From Haematococcus lacustris (Eukaryota; Chlorophyta; Chlorophyceae; Chlamydomonadales; Haematococcaceae): a stretch of 64,000 bases of DNA. The notes under the pieces were generated by a model, which had not been told where the DNA came from, ran no database searches, and saw nothing but the letters and a program-made list of their open reading frames with translations. The position numbers and the translations under genes are program-made. This document shows positions 37,259-49,894 of this stretch, one piece after another (position 1 is the first letter of the stretch; each line of letters starts with the position of its first letter). The DNA is taken from contig JASKMD010000025.1 of the NCBI GenBank assembly GCA_030144725.1, positions 2,771,716 to 2,835,715 on the forward strand, written 5' to 3'.

Positions 37259-38412
37259 AGCGCCTCACCGCCCAGATCACATACGTGTTGGCCATCGCCT
37301 CCCTCCCTGCATGGGATGAGCAGGAGGCACGTGCTAGTGCTGGTGCTGCCCCTGGGCAGCCCACCCCTCCTGCTGCCCCCCCCTTGGCAGCAGCTGGTAG
37401 CTGGTGCTGGTGCCGCCCCTGGGCTGCCCACCCCTCCTGCTGCTCCCCCCTGGCAGCACCTGGCAGCTGGTGCTGGTGCATCCCCTGACCTGCTCACCCC
37501 TCCAGCTGAGCAGCAGGGGGTCAGGGCGGAGCTGGACACAAGCTCGACACGCAAGCGGAGGGCGGGCGGGAGGGATCGGACCCAACATGTCGAGCAAGGT
37601 AACGTAGCAATGGCCTACACACCTTGTGTGGCCTTACAGAGCGGCCAGGTAGTAGGTACTACTCACGAAGCGGTCAAGCAATGCAGCAGCCTTGTATATT
37701 TCCGAGCACGCGTGGAGGGGCGTCGATACAGCGGTTCTGCGCGCCATGTGAGTCGTTTTGACTGCGGCGACTGTTCCTCACTGTGTGCAGGTGCTCCTGG
37801 GCCATGTCGGTCGCGGCGGTCTCTCGTGACGAGGCCCGCATGAGCAAACAATGCATGGATTTGAATGTGAAGATTTGAGCCGCCATAGCACTCAGCACAC
37901 TGCACAGTACTTCATGATACATGCTGCACCACATGGCTGACGGAGTCTTCTATCCAGTGATGTGCGAAACATAGATAGAAACCACGTGGCTGAGACGCGG
38001 CGTCGTTTTAATTATCAGGGGTAGGCTTTCTGTTAATTGCGGCCACCTGAACCTGTTCATCCATTTGACTCCACCAGCTCCAAGCACCAACTATCCCTGT
38101 TTACCCTTTCCTAAGTCCTCTCAATTCTTCTGAGAGAGATTCACTATCATAGGCGTGGGCTTAGCTGACCCGGCAGGTGCAAAACTCATTCACCATGAGC
38201 ACCCGCCCTGCTTGAATTTCAAGGTTGTGTAAAACCCATTAACAGAGTTGGGAGGGTCTGACTTGAAACTGCCTCACCGCCTTCGTCAGCATCTGCCAGA
38301 CAGGGAACCCCCTGCAGCCAATGGTGCCTTAGGTCCATTATGCATCATGGGGGATATGCATCATGCTCTGGCGGGCCCAGTCTAGTTCATAGCCCTACCA
38401 TCGGTACCAGAG
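37259..38412. other. Upstream region of BAH-GATA gene 1
   Basis: Possible 5' exon: ATGTCGAGCAAG followed by the donor-like GTAACG near 37587-37605, and an open basic stretch (STRKRRAGGRD) just before it. A second open stretch lies at about 37640-37760. Neither can be joined with confidence to the BAH exons. Confidence 0.3.
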
Positions 38413-38517
38413 TTGACTACTGCTACATGGGCCCCCGACACAAAATCATTGTCAAAAAAGCGCGTATACACTGATATACCATGGTGTGCGTCAGGCAGGC
38501 AGGGTAGCGCACCGGAG

Positions 38518-39598
38518 ATGCAGGTTTTCTATTGGGTAGGGCAAGGTACTCAGCGCGATGGCAAAACTTTTCACACGGCCTTTGCCCTGAATAGCGTTAC
38601 GTATCAAATAGGTACGCTGCGGCAAGCACTGCACAACCCAATGATCTGGGGTGGTGCTCCGACAAGTCCTTGCCTCGCGGCCACTGCCCACTCCAGGAGA
38701 CTCAGTATTTCTATACCCAGAAGAGGAGAGCTGCCCGCACTATGTTGGGGTAGGCTGGCTTGTCTTTGCTTCTCTTCAGTAGCTCGGTCGCCAGCTTGCA
38801 AGCAACGATGCTAATGTGCGCGTGCAGAGGATTGTCTCGGCATTTGTTGATGAACACTCTGGGCACGCGGACCCGCACTGTATTGAGGTTAAGTGGTACG
38901 AGCGCCGGGTGAACCTGGAGACGCAGACCAAGTGAGCCAAAACGAAGGGCCTGCAGATGCGGGCAGGTTTTCCAGCTCTACATACCCGCCCGGCCTCGCT
39001 TATCACTCAGGGGCATTGTGGAGAGCGAGCGGGAGGTTTTTGAGCTGGAGGACACTGATATCAACCCCATTGGCTGCATTAGCTCCAAAATCTACATTGT
39101 GCGTGCTCAGCACTACGATGAGGTGCGTGGGCACAGGGGCGCTGGAGCAGGCGCATCCTGCCTATGACATGCTGAGCTGCCTCCTGCGGTACCAGCACAG
39201 CTGCAGCATTTGACAGCACCAGCTAGACTCAACAGCAGCACTTGCAGCACTCTACAGCACCAGCAGGACTTCCCAAGGTCAGCCATGCCAGCAGGGCCTC
39301 CATGTATGGAGAAGCAGGGTGTCTGCAACAGGCCAATAAGGGCAGATGTGAGGAGCAACAGCAGCAGGGACACTGTCCATTGCGTGGTGCTCATGTTGCT
39401 CTCTAGCTGCAGCAAGTGTGCGATATCAGCCGTCAGCTGCACAAACCGCAGAGCTGCTAGCCGAAAAGCAGCACATCCTCGGCTGCATGCAGGCCCTGAT
39501 GAAGATGCAAGGCACCCAGGTCAGAGACTGGTTCTTCTGCCGAGGCTACTTCATGCAAGGCAGCAACCAGTTCCAGCCCTACTCTGAGGCTGAGCTGG
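38518..39598 (+). other. BAH-domain-coding exons of gene 1
   Basis: Segments align in order with gene 2: MQVFYWVGQGTQRDG, RIVSAFVDEHSG with DPHCIEVKWYERR, ELEDTDINPIGCISSKIYIV, and DWFFCRGYFMQGSNQFQPY. The RIVSAF...WYER and FFCR...F-x-P signatures are those of bromo-adjacent homology domains. The exon before 38838 is not resolved. Confidence 0.7.
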
Positions 39599-42500
39599 GT
39601 GAGCTGCCATGCCAGTGGCAGCTGCCGCAGCAGGGGCATCCGGGAAGGTCCACGGTGGCCTTGGAATATCACATGGATGACAGGATGACATGCATGGCTG
39701 CAAGCAGTTACACCAGCGCTGGAGCCACCAGTGGCAGCCTCTTGCCTGCCGGCCACTGCCCATCACAAGGAGACTCAGTTTTTGTTAAGCTGATACATAA
39801 CGACTGGCTGCGGGGCGATAGCAATGGCAGCAACCTTCCCTTACCAGCACCATCACAAGCACCTGCGGCAGCGCTTGCACACGTGGTGTGCATATCAGGC
39901 AGTGGCGTTGCCCGTGGGCCCTGCCCTTCAGCCTGAACAGCTTCCAGCCTGAACAGCGGTAGCGGCAGCATGACATGTGTGGGCCCAGCAGGGTGTGGCT
40001 GCAGCACTGCCACACGCTGTTGGGTTAAGCTTCAAGTCAGCTCAGCAGAGGCAGGCAGGGGATGGGCCAGGCAGGTGGGCGGGCAGGCAGCTGGGCAGGC
40101 AGGCAGCGGAGCAGGCAGGCAGGTGCATGAGAGATAGAGCAGAGCAGGCAGGCAGGCAGATACACGCAGCTTTGAAAGATGGGTGTGTTGGAGACTCTGC
40201 TGGTAGCTTGCGTGCCTGCCTTGCCTGCCTCTTTGTGATACTCTCACACCTTGCCTGCCTGCCTGCCTGCCTACCCTGCTTACCCTGCCCCCGCAGCAAT
40301 GCAGGATGGCACCCTCCCCATGCCCTCCGACCTGCCCCAGCTGTTTGACTCCACATTGACCGCACCCCTTCCCCTCCTGGAGCCCCCCCCCGCAGCCCCA
40401 CCCAAGCAGGGGCCCCGCCCCACCCCTGCCCCGGCAGCCAGTGCGGGAGGAGGGGGCGGAGGGGGCGGCAGTGGCTCCAGGCGTCAGGTGACAGGCCGGG
40501 TGTGCGTGGAGTGCGGCGCCACCTCCACCCCCCAGTGGAGGGAGGGGCCTAAAGGTGGGCTGGGGCCCAGGAAGCTGCAGGGCAGCTACAGGAAGCTGCA
40601 GGGCAGACAGGGTGCACGCAGGGCGGAGCTGGCAGCTGAAGGGGGCAGAGCAGGAAGGAGGGGCGCACGTTATGGTGATGTCTTACAGCCGTTGTCCACC
40701 AGGCTATGTGGCCGCCCTCCCCTCTAAGGCTTCGGGGCCCCCCTCATCTGGACTCCTGTCCAGCCATCTCCACCCTCAGCTGCCTCTACCTCAGTTGCCC
40801 AGAACCGCACCCACATCTTCCCCTGCAAAGCTGGGCCAGCAGCAGCTCATAGCTCAGGCTAGCCCAGGCGCAGGGCCTCCTGTATTCCCTCTCAGTCCCT
40901 GACTGACTGTGCTTAGGTCTGCCTCCATCATGCTCTGTTCCTGTCCCTCGCTCTGCCGCTCTGCCCGCCCCATATTACTGCAGCTGCCCCCTCGCCCCCC
41001 GCTCTTCACCCTGCTGCCCACAGGCCCCAAGACGCTGTGTAACGCCTGCGGGGTGAGATACGGGCGCATCAAGCACCGGCTGCTGAAGAAGACTGGCGGC
41101 TCCAGCTCAGGCGGCAGAGGCCGGGGGGGGCGGGGGGGGTCAGGGGCAGCAGCGCCCAGCACCCAGCAGTACAGCTCCGGCTCCCCACGCCCCCACAGTC
41201 ACACCCGCAAGGTCAGGCTGCTAGAGCAGGCGTGAGCAGGAGTGAGTAGGAGTGAGAGGCTGCAAGAGGCTGCAAAATGCTGCAAGAGCAGGAGTGTGCG
41301 CATGACAAGGGGCAGGGGGGTGGTGCGTTGCTGGCAGGGGGAAGGAAGCGGAGGACGAGGCAGAGCTGGGGCTTCAAGGGCAGGGGGGCAGAAGCAGAGC
41401 CAAGGCAGATACTCCAGATACGGTCCCTATTGCCCAGTATCCAGCCACACCCTCCTTGCCACCATGCACCGCCTTGCCACGCCCCTCTCCCCCCATGCAT
41501 GCCTACATGCCCATGCCAGTGCCAGCAGAACAGAACACACCTACCCGCTGTGCTAATAAAACATGATTATTCGAATCAATCTAGACTATTGATGATAAAT
41601 GCTTGGTTTTTGGTGATCTACTGGTAGCAAGTGCTTGATGTGCTTCTCTCACCTCTAATGCCTCACTCCCACCCTCGCAGCAGCAGCAGCGTGATAATGA
41701 GGACGACGATGACGAGGAAGAGGAGGAGGAGGATGAAGAAGAGGAGGCAGCCCCTGCGGACCTTGCAGACGTGGCCCCCCGCAGACCCAGCCAGCGCCCC
41801 ATGCGGCAGGCTGCGCAGGCGGCCCTTGCCCGCACTGCCGCGTATGCCCGCACCGGCGACTTTGGGGAGGGGGGCGCTGAGCTGCAGGCCTTGCTGGACG
41901 CCTCGGCAGGCAGGCTGTGGGCAGGCCAGGAGGAGGGCGGGGAAGGTGAGGGGGCGGGGAGACTGGGAGTTTGAGGGGGAGGTGGAGGAGTGGGGTAGGA
42001 GAGCAGAGGAAAGGGGGAGAACAAAATGGGGGATGGGGGAAGGAGGAGAGGAGAGGAGAAATGAGAGTAGGGCGGGGAAGAGGAGAAGAAAGGGAATGGA
42101 AGGGAGGAGGGGCGAGGGGAGGCAGCTTTGTGCAGGGGTCAGGGCTAGGGGGTTGAGCCGGTCCCGGGTTGCATCAACTGACCAACTAACTCCCACACGC
42201 TGCCTACCTGTCTGTCTGGCTACCTGCCTGCCCGCCCTCTGTCAGGCCCAACCTGCCACCTGCCCTACCTCAGCCCCCTCTGCTGCCCCGCCTGGTGTGC
42301 CGGCTGCCCCTGCCCCAGCCCCCGCCCCTCCTGCTGCCCAGGTGACTCAGACCCAGGCGCCAAGCGGCGGCGCACCGACACCTCCCCCTTGGCCAGCCTG
42401 CCTGCCGACCCCCTAGCCCTCATGGGCCTGCCGCCGGGCATGCCCCAGCCCCCCCACAGCCTCCCCTCCTCCGCCGCCTTCGCCTCCAGCCTGACCCCCT

Positions 42501-45500
42501 TTGGCACCACAACCGGTGAAGGGCTAGGGGCAGCCCTTGGTGCGGCCAGAGGGGCGGGGGGGGCAGCAGGGGGGGGGCCCACCACGCCTGCTCTACAGAT
42601 TGAGCCGCTGCTGGTGCCCTTGGCTCAGGACGGCCTGCACCTCCTCCCCTCACAGGGCCCCCCGGGCGGTCAGCAAGGTGGGGCTGCAGCTGTGAGCCCT
42701 CAGGACGGCGCCAGTGGGGCTGCACGGCAGGCGGGCGGGGCGCGGGGGGAACCTGCTGCTGCGGCTGTGACCACTCAGGGGCAGGGGCAGGGGCAGGGGC
42801 CTTCAGCATCTCAGCCAGCCCCCCCAGCTTCCCTACACCTTCCCCCCCTGCCCTACACCCTCCCCATGCAGCCAGCCAACCCTGGCCCTGACGACCTGCT
42901 GAATTGCGGCCAGCTGCTGGCGTTGGGTGCGACTGCACGGGCAGGGCTGGAGCAGCAGCCCATGCAGGGCAGCCCCCGCCTGCTGGCCAGCAGCCTGGTG
43001 GGGTCGCCCAAGTCGGGGGGCCACCTGCTGTCCCCTCCCCCCCAGTCCCACGCCATCCAGGGCCTGGCAGGGGGCCTGGCAGCAGCGGCTGGGCTGCCCC
43101 CCGCAGTGCTGCTGGGGCTGCATAGGCCGGGGTCGGGCCTGCTGGCCACCTCGCCTTTGTCTGGCAGCCGGTTCGGGGGGGGCCTGGCAGCAGGGGGGGC
43201 GGCCACACTAGCATTGAATGCGCTGGGGGGGGGGGAGGGGGGGGGGGGGGGGGTGCTGGGCAGGCAGGGCGGGGGCGGGAGGGGGGAGGGGGGGGGGCTG
43301 GGGGGGGGGGAGGGGGAGCGCCCAGAGCACCTTGAGCTGGGCAGCCCTGAGGATCCACTGCTGAGGGAGCTGCCTGGTAGGTGCCTCAGCTGCCCTGACT
43401 GCCGGCCCCTGCTGCTGCTGCTGCCCCTCCTGCCCCTCCTGCCCCTGCTGCTGCTGCCCCTCCTGACCCTCCTGACCCTGCTGCTGCTGCCCCTCCTGAC
43501 CCTCCTGCCCCTGCTGCTGCTGCCCCTCCTGACCCTCCTGACCCTGCTGCTGCTGCCCCTCCTGACCCTCCTGACCCTGCTGCTGCTGCCCCTCCTGACC
43601 CTCCTGCCCCTGCTGCTGCTGCCCCTCCTGACCCTCCTGACCCTGCTGCTGCTGCCCCTCCTGCCCCTCCTGACCCTGCTGCTGCTGCCCCTCCTGACCC
43701 TGCTGCTGCTGCTGCTGCTGTAGAGTCCCCTCTTGTAGGTGGTGGCCGGGGGCCCCTGGCTGCCCTGGCGCCTGCCCCCCTAGCTTGGCCCGCCCCCTCC
43801 CTCACACTCCGCTCCCTGTCCAAGGACCCTGCTGCTGTCCTGGCACGTGAGTGGTTGTTGGATTAGTTGGCTAGGGCAGCCAGAGCAGCCGGAGCTGTGC
43901 TGCCTTCAGCCGTGCTGAAAGTGTCGGAGGCAGTGTGACATGTATGGGTCTGAGTCATTGCCAACATTATCACACGAAGATCACTTAGGACCATTCTTTC
44001 ATCACACGCATCGCTTGACCTCTCAGGGGCACTGTATGTGCTGCTCTGGGCGCTGGGGTCATGGTCTGGGGTCATGGTCAAGGCGGTGTCATGCCCTGCT
44101 TCGGAGTATGGTGTGAGGTGTGAAACGATGAGAAGCACATGAAGCCATCATGCAATATGTCACCAACACTTGTAAAAACCCACTCTCGAGTGGGGTGTGG
44201 TGTGAGGGGTGGGAGTGCATGAAGCCAGGCCAGGTCAAATGCATCCATAGGTCCCAGGGGCAGGGGGCAGATGGGAAGGCCAGCCCCCTTTGTCAACCCT
44301 CAGCCATGGGCTGCTCCGGGTGCCGATGCCTTGTATGGCTCTGACTCACACTGAGAGGGGGGTGCCTGCTCTGGTGCCTGCTCCGGTGTCCATGCCTTGG
44401 GCATGGGCCCTGAATGCTAACATAGGCCCTGGACGCGAAAAGTGGGCCCTGAATGCGAATAATGGGCCCTGGATGTCAAGTTCCATCCACTACATGCCCC
44501 TTCCTGTGTAAGGCTCTGACTCACACTCAGGCGGGGGTGCCTGCTCCCCTGCCCTGCAGGTCCCTCTGCCGCCTCCTCTCACAGCCCCAGCCCTTACCAG
44601 CTGCTGGCTCTGCATGCCCTGCGCCACACACCCGCTGTGGGGGGCCTGCTGGAGGGCATGGCGCTGTTCTCCACCCTGGACTCACTGCCCCCTGGTGCGC
44701 ACCCTGGACCCCCTCCTCCCCCTTAACCCCCTCCTCACCCTCACCCCCTTCCTCCTCCTCACCCCCCTCCTCCTCCTCCTCACCCCCCTCCTCCTCCTCC
44801 CCTCCTCCCCTCCCTCCCCTCACCCCCTCCTTCCCTCACCCCCTCCTTCCCTCACCCCCTCCTCCCCTCCTCCCCTCACCCCCTCCTCCCCTCCTCCCCT
44901 CACCCCCTCCTTCCCTCACCCCCTCCTCCCCTCACCCCCTCACCCCCTCCTTCCCTCACCCCCTCCCCCCCTCACCCCCTCACCCCCTCACGCCCTCACC
45001 CCCTCACCCCCTCACCCCCTCACCCCCTCACCCCCTCACCCCCTCACCTCCTCACCCCCTCACCCCCTCACCCCCTCACCCCCTCCTCCCCTCCTCCCCT
45101 CACCCCCTCCTCCCCTCCTTGACATCAAGACTCCCATCACCTTGTCTCCCTTCCCACCCCGCTTCGTCCCTTCTGCCCTTCTCCCCTCTGCCCTGCTCCC
45201 CTGCCCTCCTCCTGACCTGCTCAGCACCTCCTCACCTCCCTCCTGCCGCCGCACCCCTCTTGCCCAGCCCAACCTGCCTGGCCTTGCTGGCTGTGCTGTC
45301 TCCTGCCCTGCCCAGGGAGCCTGCCTGAGGAAGCGGTGGCCAAGCTGGGTGAGGTGCGGGTCATGATGGAGGCTGCGGGCAGGGAGGCAGCCGCAGCAGA
45401 GGCCGCTGTCACTGCCGTGCATCAGGTGAGGGGGAGGGGAGGGAGAGGGGCGCGGAACCCCGACCCATCTTTTCCTCTTCTTTGTCATCTGCATGTCATT

Positions 45501-46798
45501 CCTAAGTAGAGTTACAGGCATCTGAGTCTAGAGGGAAGAGGAACCCCAGGAATCCTGTAGGGATTTATGCAGGGCCAGTCATGGGGATGCATGCGCCGAC
45601 ACCACCTGTGTTGCAACAGTGTGTGCCTTAGTCTCGGGGTGTGTGTCCCAGGGAGGAGTGGTGGGGGGAGGCTTGTAGGAGGGTGGGGATGAAGGCAAGG
45701 GGACAGTGTGGAGGGTCAACCAGGGGGTTCTGGCTGCCGCTGCCTGAGTCACTGCTGGCACTCACCTAGGCGCTGCTGCTGCTGCTGCCGCTGCTGCTGC
45801 TGGTCCAGGTGTACACAGCCCGCCAGGAAGCTGCGGCGCATGCCAAGGCAGAGGCTGCAGCAGCAGCTGCGCGGCTGCGGGAGCACCTGGCCCAGCTGCT
45901 GGCCCAGCACCAGCCCACACCAGCCGCCGCCTCAGCTGCCACTGGGGCTGCATTGCTTTCTGCACCCGCCCAGACAGCCAATCCTGCAGCCGCCCCCACC
46001 CCCAGCTGTGACCCCCCAGCCCCCCCAGGGCCCGCAGCCCCCCCAGCTGTCACCTCACAAGAGGCCAGTGCTATACAGCCAGTGCAGCAGGCAGGTGGGG
46101 GGGCAGCTGCAGAGGGCACGCCTGCACTACCTGCCGCAGTGCCTGCCTCCAACCACCGCCTAACCCCCTCCAACCAACACCAGCCCCCTCCCACCCCAGC
46201 CCCCGCCCAACCAACCGTGGGGGTGGGTGCTCTGCCCTCCCCCTTGTTGTTGCCGCCCTCAGCGCAGAGCAGTGAGGAGCACAGCCTGGGCGTGCAGGCG
46301 GCAGGGCGGGCAGCAGCAGGGCGGGCAGCAGCAGGGCGGGCAGGCACGCCCCCACCCCCCTCTCAGGACTCCAGCCAGGCAGGTGACCCTGCAGGGGGCC
46401 CCTCAGGTGCTGGGGCTCAGGGGAGGTCACAGGCTGGGGCAGGGGCACAGGCAGGGTCAGCGGGGTGGGCCACAGCGACGGCAGGGCAAAGTGTAGGCGC
46501 TGCCCAGCTGCATGGGCTGCATGCACATGGAGGTTTCTCAGGCCCACAAGGCCAGGGCACCCCTACCCCCTCAGCCAGTGAGCAGCAAGGGGTAGGGGAG
46601 GGGCAGGGGAGGGCAGCAGGGGGGCGAGTGGAGGCTGGGGAGGGAGGGGTAGCTCAGCCGCTGTCGCTGTCGCCGCCTGCCCCCTCTGGCCCCCCAGCCT
46701 GTGCCCCAGAGTCCTTAGGCGAGCAAGCCTCTGACCCAGCCTCAGGCCCCCACCTGCCCCCCACACCCCACACCTCATCAGTGCATGCGGCAGCCTGA
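38518..46798 (+). CDS. BAH-GATA chromatin regulator, gene 1
   Basis: Putative nuclear protein of ~1,200 residues. Predicted exons: 38518-38611, about 38838-38931, 39011-39122, 39430-39598, 40297-40554, 41024-41211, 41681-41945, 42246-43376, 43739-43846, 44560-44694, 45316-45425, 45809-46798. From the third exon on, every junction is in phase. Order: BAH domain; GATA finger CVECGATSTPQWREGPK joined to GPKTLCNACGVRYGR; acidic run; RPMRQAAQAALARTAAYA block; basic AKRRR patch; low-complexity Gly/Ala/Pro; Ala-rich coiled coil; Gln/Ala/Pro-rich tail. BAH domains read chromatin and GATA fingers bind GATA DNA; the combination suggests a transcription or chromatin regulator. The first BAH junction does not join in phase, so that part may be damaged or misassembled. 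The ATG at 40299 could alternatively start a separate GATA gene. Paralog of the gene at 49895. Confidence 0.7.
40297..41211 (+). other. GATA zinc finger of gene 1 (split by an intron)
   Basis: C-X2-C-X18-C-X2-C, the plant/algal spacing. A 469-bp intron falls after the PK of the loop, in phase 1, exactly as in gene 2. Confidence 0.93.
43406..43722. repeat. Intronic CTGCTGCTGCCCCTCCTGAC minisatellite
   Basis: About ten units of ~30 bp with CTG triplets inside the intron between 43376 and 43739. It reads through as a Leu/Pro/Thr repeat, but splice sites on both sides keep the flanking exons in phase without it. Confidence 0.85.
44700..45118. repeat. Intronic CACCCCCTC minisatellite
   Basis: Pyrimidine-only tandem repeat within the intron between 44694 and 45316. 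Confidence 0.9.
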
Positions 46799-46870
46799 GG
46801 GGTGAGGCATGCACAGTGCCCGCCACCGCTACAACGCACAAGCCTGCTATAGGGCTGCTGTAGCGCACAA
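46785..46870. repeat. Direct repeat over the gene 1 stop codon, copy 1
   Basis: About 86 bp covering the last codons and the start of the 3' UTR. Repeated with a few changes at 47152-47237. Confidence 0.85.
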
Positions 46871-47977
46871 GCATCTGGGTTGTGGCTCACTATGCAGCAA
46901 TCGTGACCGCAACTGTACCGCATGGGTAGGGTGGGGTAGGGTGAGGCTGGGTGGGGTGGGGTGGTGGGGTGGGATTGGGTGGTGGTGAGGTTTGAAGCCC
47001 AGAGAGGCTGGTGTGTGGGGTGGCCCTGAAGAGGGCTCTGGGCATGTGGCGGTAGCTGCCAGCAGCAGTCAGCGTCAGTCGCCTTCCTGCTCACCCCTGT
47101 GTTGCGCTTGAGGGGCTTGGGGCTGTAGAGTGGAAGTTGCAGGGGCCCATCAGTGCATGCGGCAGCCTAAGGGGTGAGGCATGCACAGGGCCCGCCACCG
47201 CTGCAATGCACAAGCCTGCTACAGGGCTGCTGTAGAGTGGAAGGAGCAGCAGCTGTCACGGGCCTGGGCTCTGCCTGGGCCTGGGCCCTGCTCTCATGCA
47301 ACCCCCTTGTACACATAATGAGCCGCCCTGCGTCTGGTATAGGAGCAGGGGCAGGCACGACCACCAGGCACGACAGGGTGGGCAGTTCAGCACAGCCCGC
47401 GCCAGCCCTGCCCGCGTCACCACCGACGCCAACCAGGCACAGCCCACTCCCTCGCTTTGCCTGCTTGCCAGTCCAAGGTCTTCAGTGGTGTTCCACGTTG
47501 TCATGGGATGTCACTGCCAAGGGTCGCTGCCAAGGGAGGGTGGGCAAGGTGTCCCATGTCTGATGCTGGAAGTGGTTGATGCCCCCCCATGGCGCGATGC
47601 AGTGCGGCCTTGGGTCATGGATGAGGAGCGCTGAAATGCGCAGTTGGACATGCAGCATACTGCGCGGGGTAAGCGGCAGTTATGCAAGCTGCGGTGCTGG
47701 TGGACAGTGACAGTTGGCCGCCGAGGGCAAGGAGGACCCTGGTCTGGGCTACAATCAGCTGCGAGACCGGTCCCTGAGGCTCAGCATCAGCAGCCCGTGG
47801 CACAATAGTGTGCGCCAGGGCCCCCTGGGAGTTGGATGTCAGCTTGTTCCAGCGCATGTCAGTCATGTCAACTCCAGGCGCTAGCCTTGTCGCAAGGATC
47901 AGGCAGTAGGGTCTATGGCGATGGCGCTAGGGTCCCAAGGATCGGGCAACAGGTGAAGTGAATATCGGCCTCGCCGT
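46871..47977. other. Gene 1 downstream region
   Basis: Contains the second copy of the stop-codon repeat (47152-47237) and a GTGGGG-rich stretch near 46925-46985. No further exon was recognised. Confidence 0.45.
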
Positions 47978-48361
47978 CAGGCGCCCCCAACATGGGTTTG
48001 GTGAGATGCATGCTAATACTCTCTCAATACTGAACGTTTTCGATAGCGTTTGTCTATAAGTTAATCCGCGTTATCTGAACATCAGCGCAAGCCATTGGAG
48101 TCTTTGCTTGCGTACTGCCACATGTGCCCGCGAACAAATCACAGCGGCGAGACCCGTCTCCTTGTGAAGGTGAGCCATATCCCTCTGACCCATCTACAGC
48201 GTAGTGGGTCGTTTGTGCACAAATGGAATGTCCGGCCAACACCCAACGCGATGCCTGCCGGGCGTGCAGGGCACCTAGACGGGGTGGATGAAACCTACTT
48301 CTATGTACGCTTTTCGCCGAATACATCATTTGGGTCGGCGCACACGAAGGTAGGACCGGGT
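47978..48361. repeat. Boundary repeat R, copy 2
   Basis: Aligns over nearly its whole length with 58403-58804, including GTGCACAAATGGAATGTCCG and CACATGTGCCCGCGAACAAA. It is interrupted at its right end by element C, at a TACA that is uninterrupted in copy 3 (58801-58804). Confidence 0.88.
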
Positions 48362-48365
48362 TACA

Positions 48366-49479
48366 GGTCACCCCGGCCATTGGCCATGCCAATCCGTGAC
48401 AGGCCTGCCGCTCGCACCACGCCCTAGTAGAGGGTAGCGAAGGCTATCGCGGTAAGTCACGCGCGCTAAAACTCGCGTTTTGCACTGAAGCCTTGTCCCA
48501 GTACACCGCCCGCCATTCCCGCGGACTGTGAACATGGTCGCTCGCTGCAGCCTGGGGCTCAACGGGGTGCCTCCGTACGTGGGTCGCAGGTCGAAGCGCA
48601 AGATTCCCTGGGTTGGGTCGGGACCCCTCATGGCCCGGGCCCTTCCTGACACCTGGCGCGAGACCTGCCTAACCCTCCCTCCAAGCAAGCAGAGCATCTC
48701 ACTAAGGTGTCAGCAGCACCGTGCGTGGACTTTAATTCGCTACCGTGCACTCTGCTGAAGCCTAGACCCCATCATTCCGGGGCTTTTGTCAAGACCATTA
48801 ACTTTTTGGCCAGTGGTCCTTTCCACGTGCTTCCACCTTTCACTGATAGCTGGGCGGGTCTATATTCCGGGATGCGGTCCAAGACATGCTCCATCACCTT
48901 GTGTGTTACATACAATGACAACATGTGACAGAGGGTGATTGTGGCATGGGGCGAGCTCATCACAGGGGCGATTGGCGGCGTCCTCGGGGGTATCCCCGAC
49001 AGGTTTGACCCTGTGTAGTCGCTAGGCGCCCTCATCGCTACACTTCTCGCACTGTGCGCGAAGTTGATACCGAAAAATGCGATGAGCCCTCCTGGACCCC
49101 GACGTCGCGCTGCTCTGGCACACCATAAAGCGATACGTGCCAAGCTGGTAAGTAGTTGCCTTGGCAGTGTCGGAAACCTCCATTGTGGCGGGAACCCCCA
49201 CTGTGGCGGGAACATATACCTTGCTGCCTCCATGGTGCGAACTTTGCTACGGACGCCACGGAGCGCCTCGCCACCCTGCTCTTGTAGGTGGGTCGCTGCT
49301 TGTTTGCGCTATCTCAAGTTTCGACCTGGTGGCGGGCGGTGTACTGGGACAAGGCTTCAGTGCAAAACGCGAGTTTTAGCGCGCGTGACTTACCGCGATA
49401 GCCTTCGCTACCCTCTACTAGGGCGTGGTGCGAGCGGCAGGCCTGTCACGGATTGGCATGGCCAATGGCCGGGGTGACC
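48366..49479. mobile_element. Element C, 149-bp perfect TIRs, 4-bp duplication TACA
   Basis: Terminal inverted repeats 48366-48514 and 49331-49479 are identical over 149 bp and begin GGTCACCCCGGCCATTGGCC. TACA stands on both sides (48362-48365, 49480-49483). At 1,114 bp, with no recognised protein, it is non-autonomous. Its minus strand aligns with remnant D. A minus-strand open frame (49233 to 48772) resembles nothing known. Confidence 0.92.
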
Positions 49480-49615
49480 TACAGTGAGACATGGCCCTAG
49501 TCAAACTGCACAGCAACGGATCTTCAGCGCGACTGACTGTGCGATTGACAACCACGGTACAGAACCAGGGCTAAAAAAGGGAGTTTCACAGCGCCAGGAC
49601 CAGGGCCAGGACTAA

Positions 49616-49666
49616 GCCAGGCCAGGCCAGGCCAGGCCAGGCCAGGCCAGGCCAGGCCAGGCCAGG
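49616..49666. repeat. GCCAG pentanucleotide run
   Basis: About ten copies of GGCCA. A different pentamer from the CCCAG satellites. Confidence 0.9.
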
Positions 49667-49894
49667 AGTAGAGCTGTGTAATGTAGCCATAAGCAAATGC
49701 CGCAAAGGTGAAAGCAGCTAATGCGGCCGTCTCCGTACAGCCCGTCTGGAGTGAAGATATTGTTAACATGCATGAGATAATTTTGTCAGGTGATTTTGGT
49801 TGGTGTGTTTGATTTGCTTCTGTGCTTTACTCTTTCTCGTTCGTGCCGACGTCATTGCCTAAACGTCTTGCCGTGCGCATTGCCCCGTGAAAGC

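Noticed and set aside
39418..39936. The reading frame continuing past 39598 as a long single exon
   Set aside because: The paralog splices at the same position and phase, and sequence after 39598 has no counterpart in gene 2.
43386..43823. Leu/Pro/Thr repeat protein and, on the other strand, a Gly/Ala repeat
   Set aside because: They lie within a predicted intron flanked by in-phase exons of gene 1.
48095..48427. Gene in repeat R (SLLAYCHMCPRTNH-like peptide)
   Set aside because: The other copy carries frame changes, and the frame runs into the TIR of element C. Most likely a decayed repeat.
48772..49233. Minus-strand open frame in element C as a transposase
   Set aside because: 153 codons without recognisable motifs, and no matching frame in the homologous remnant D could be confirmed.
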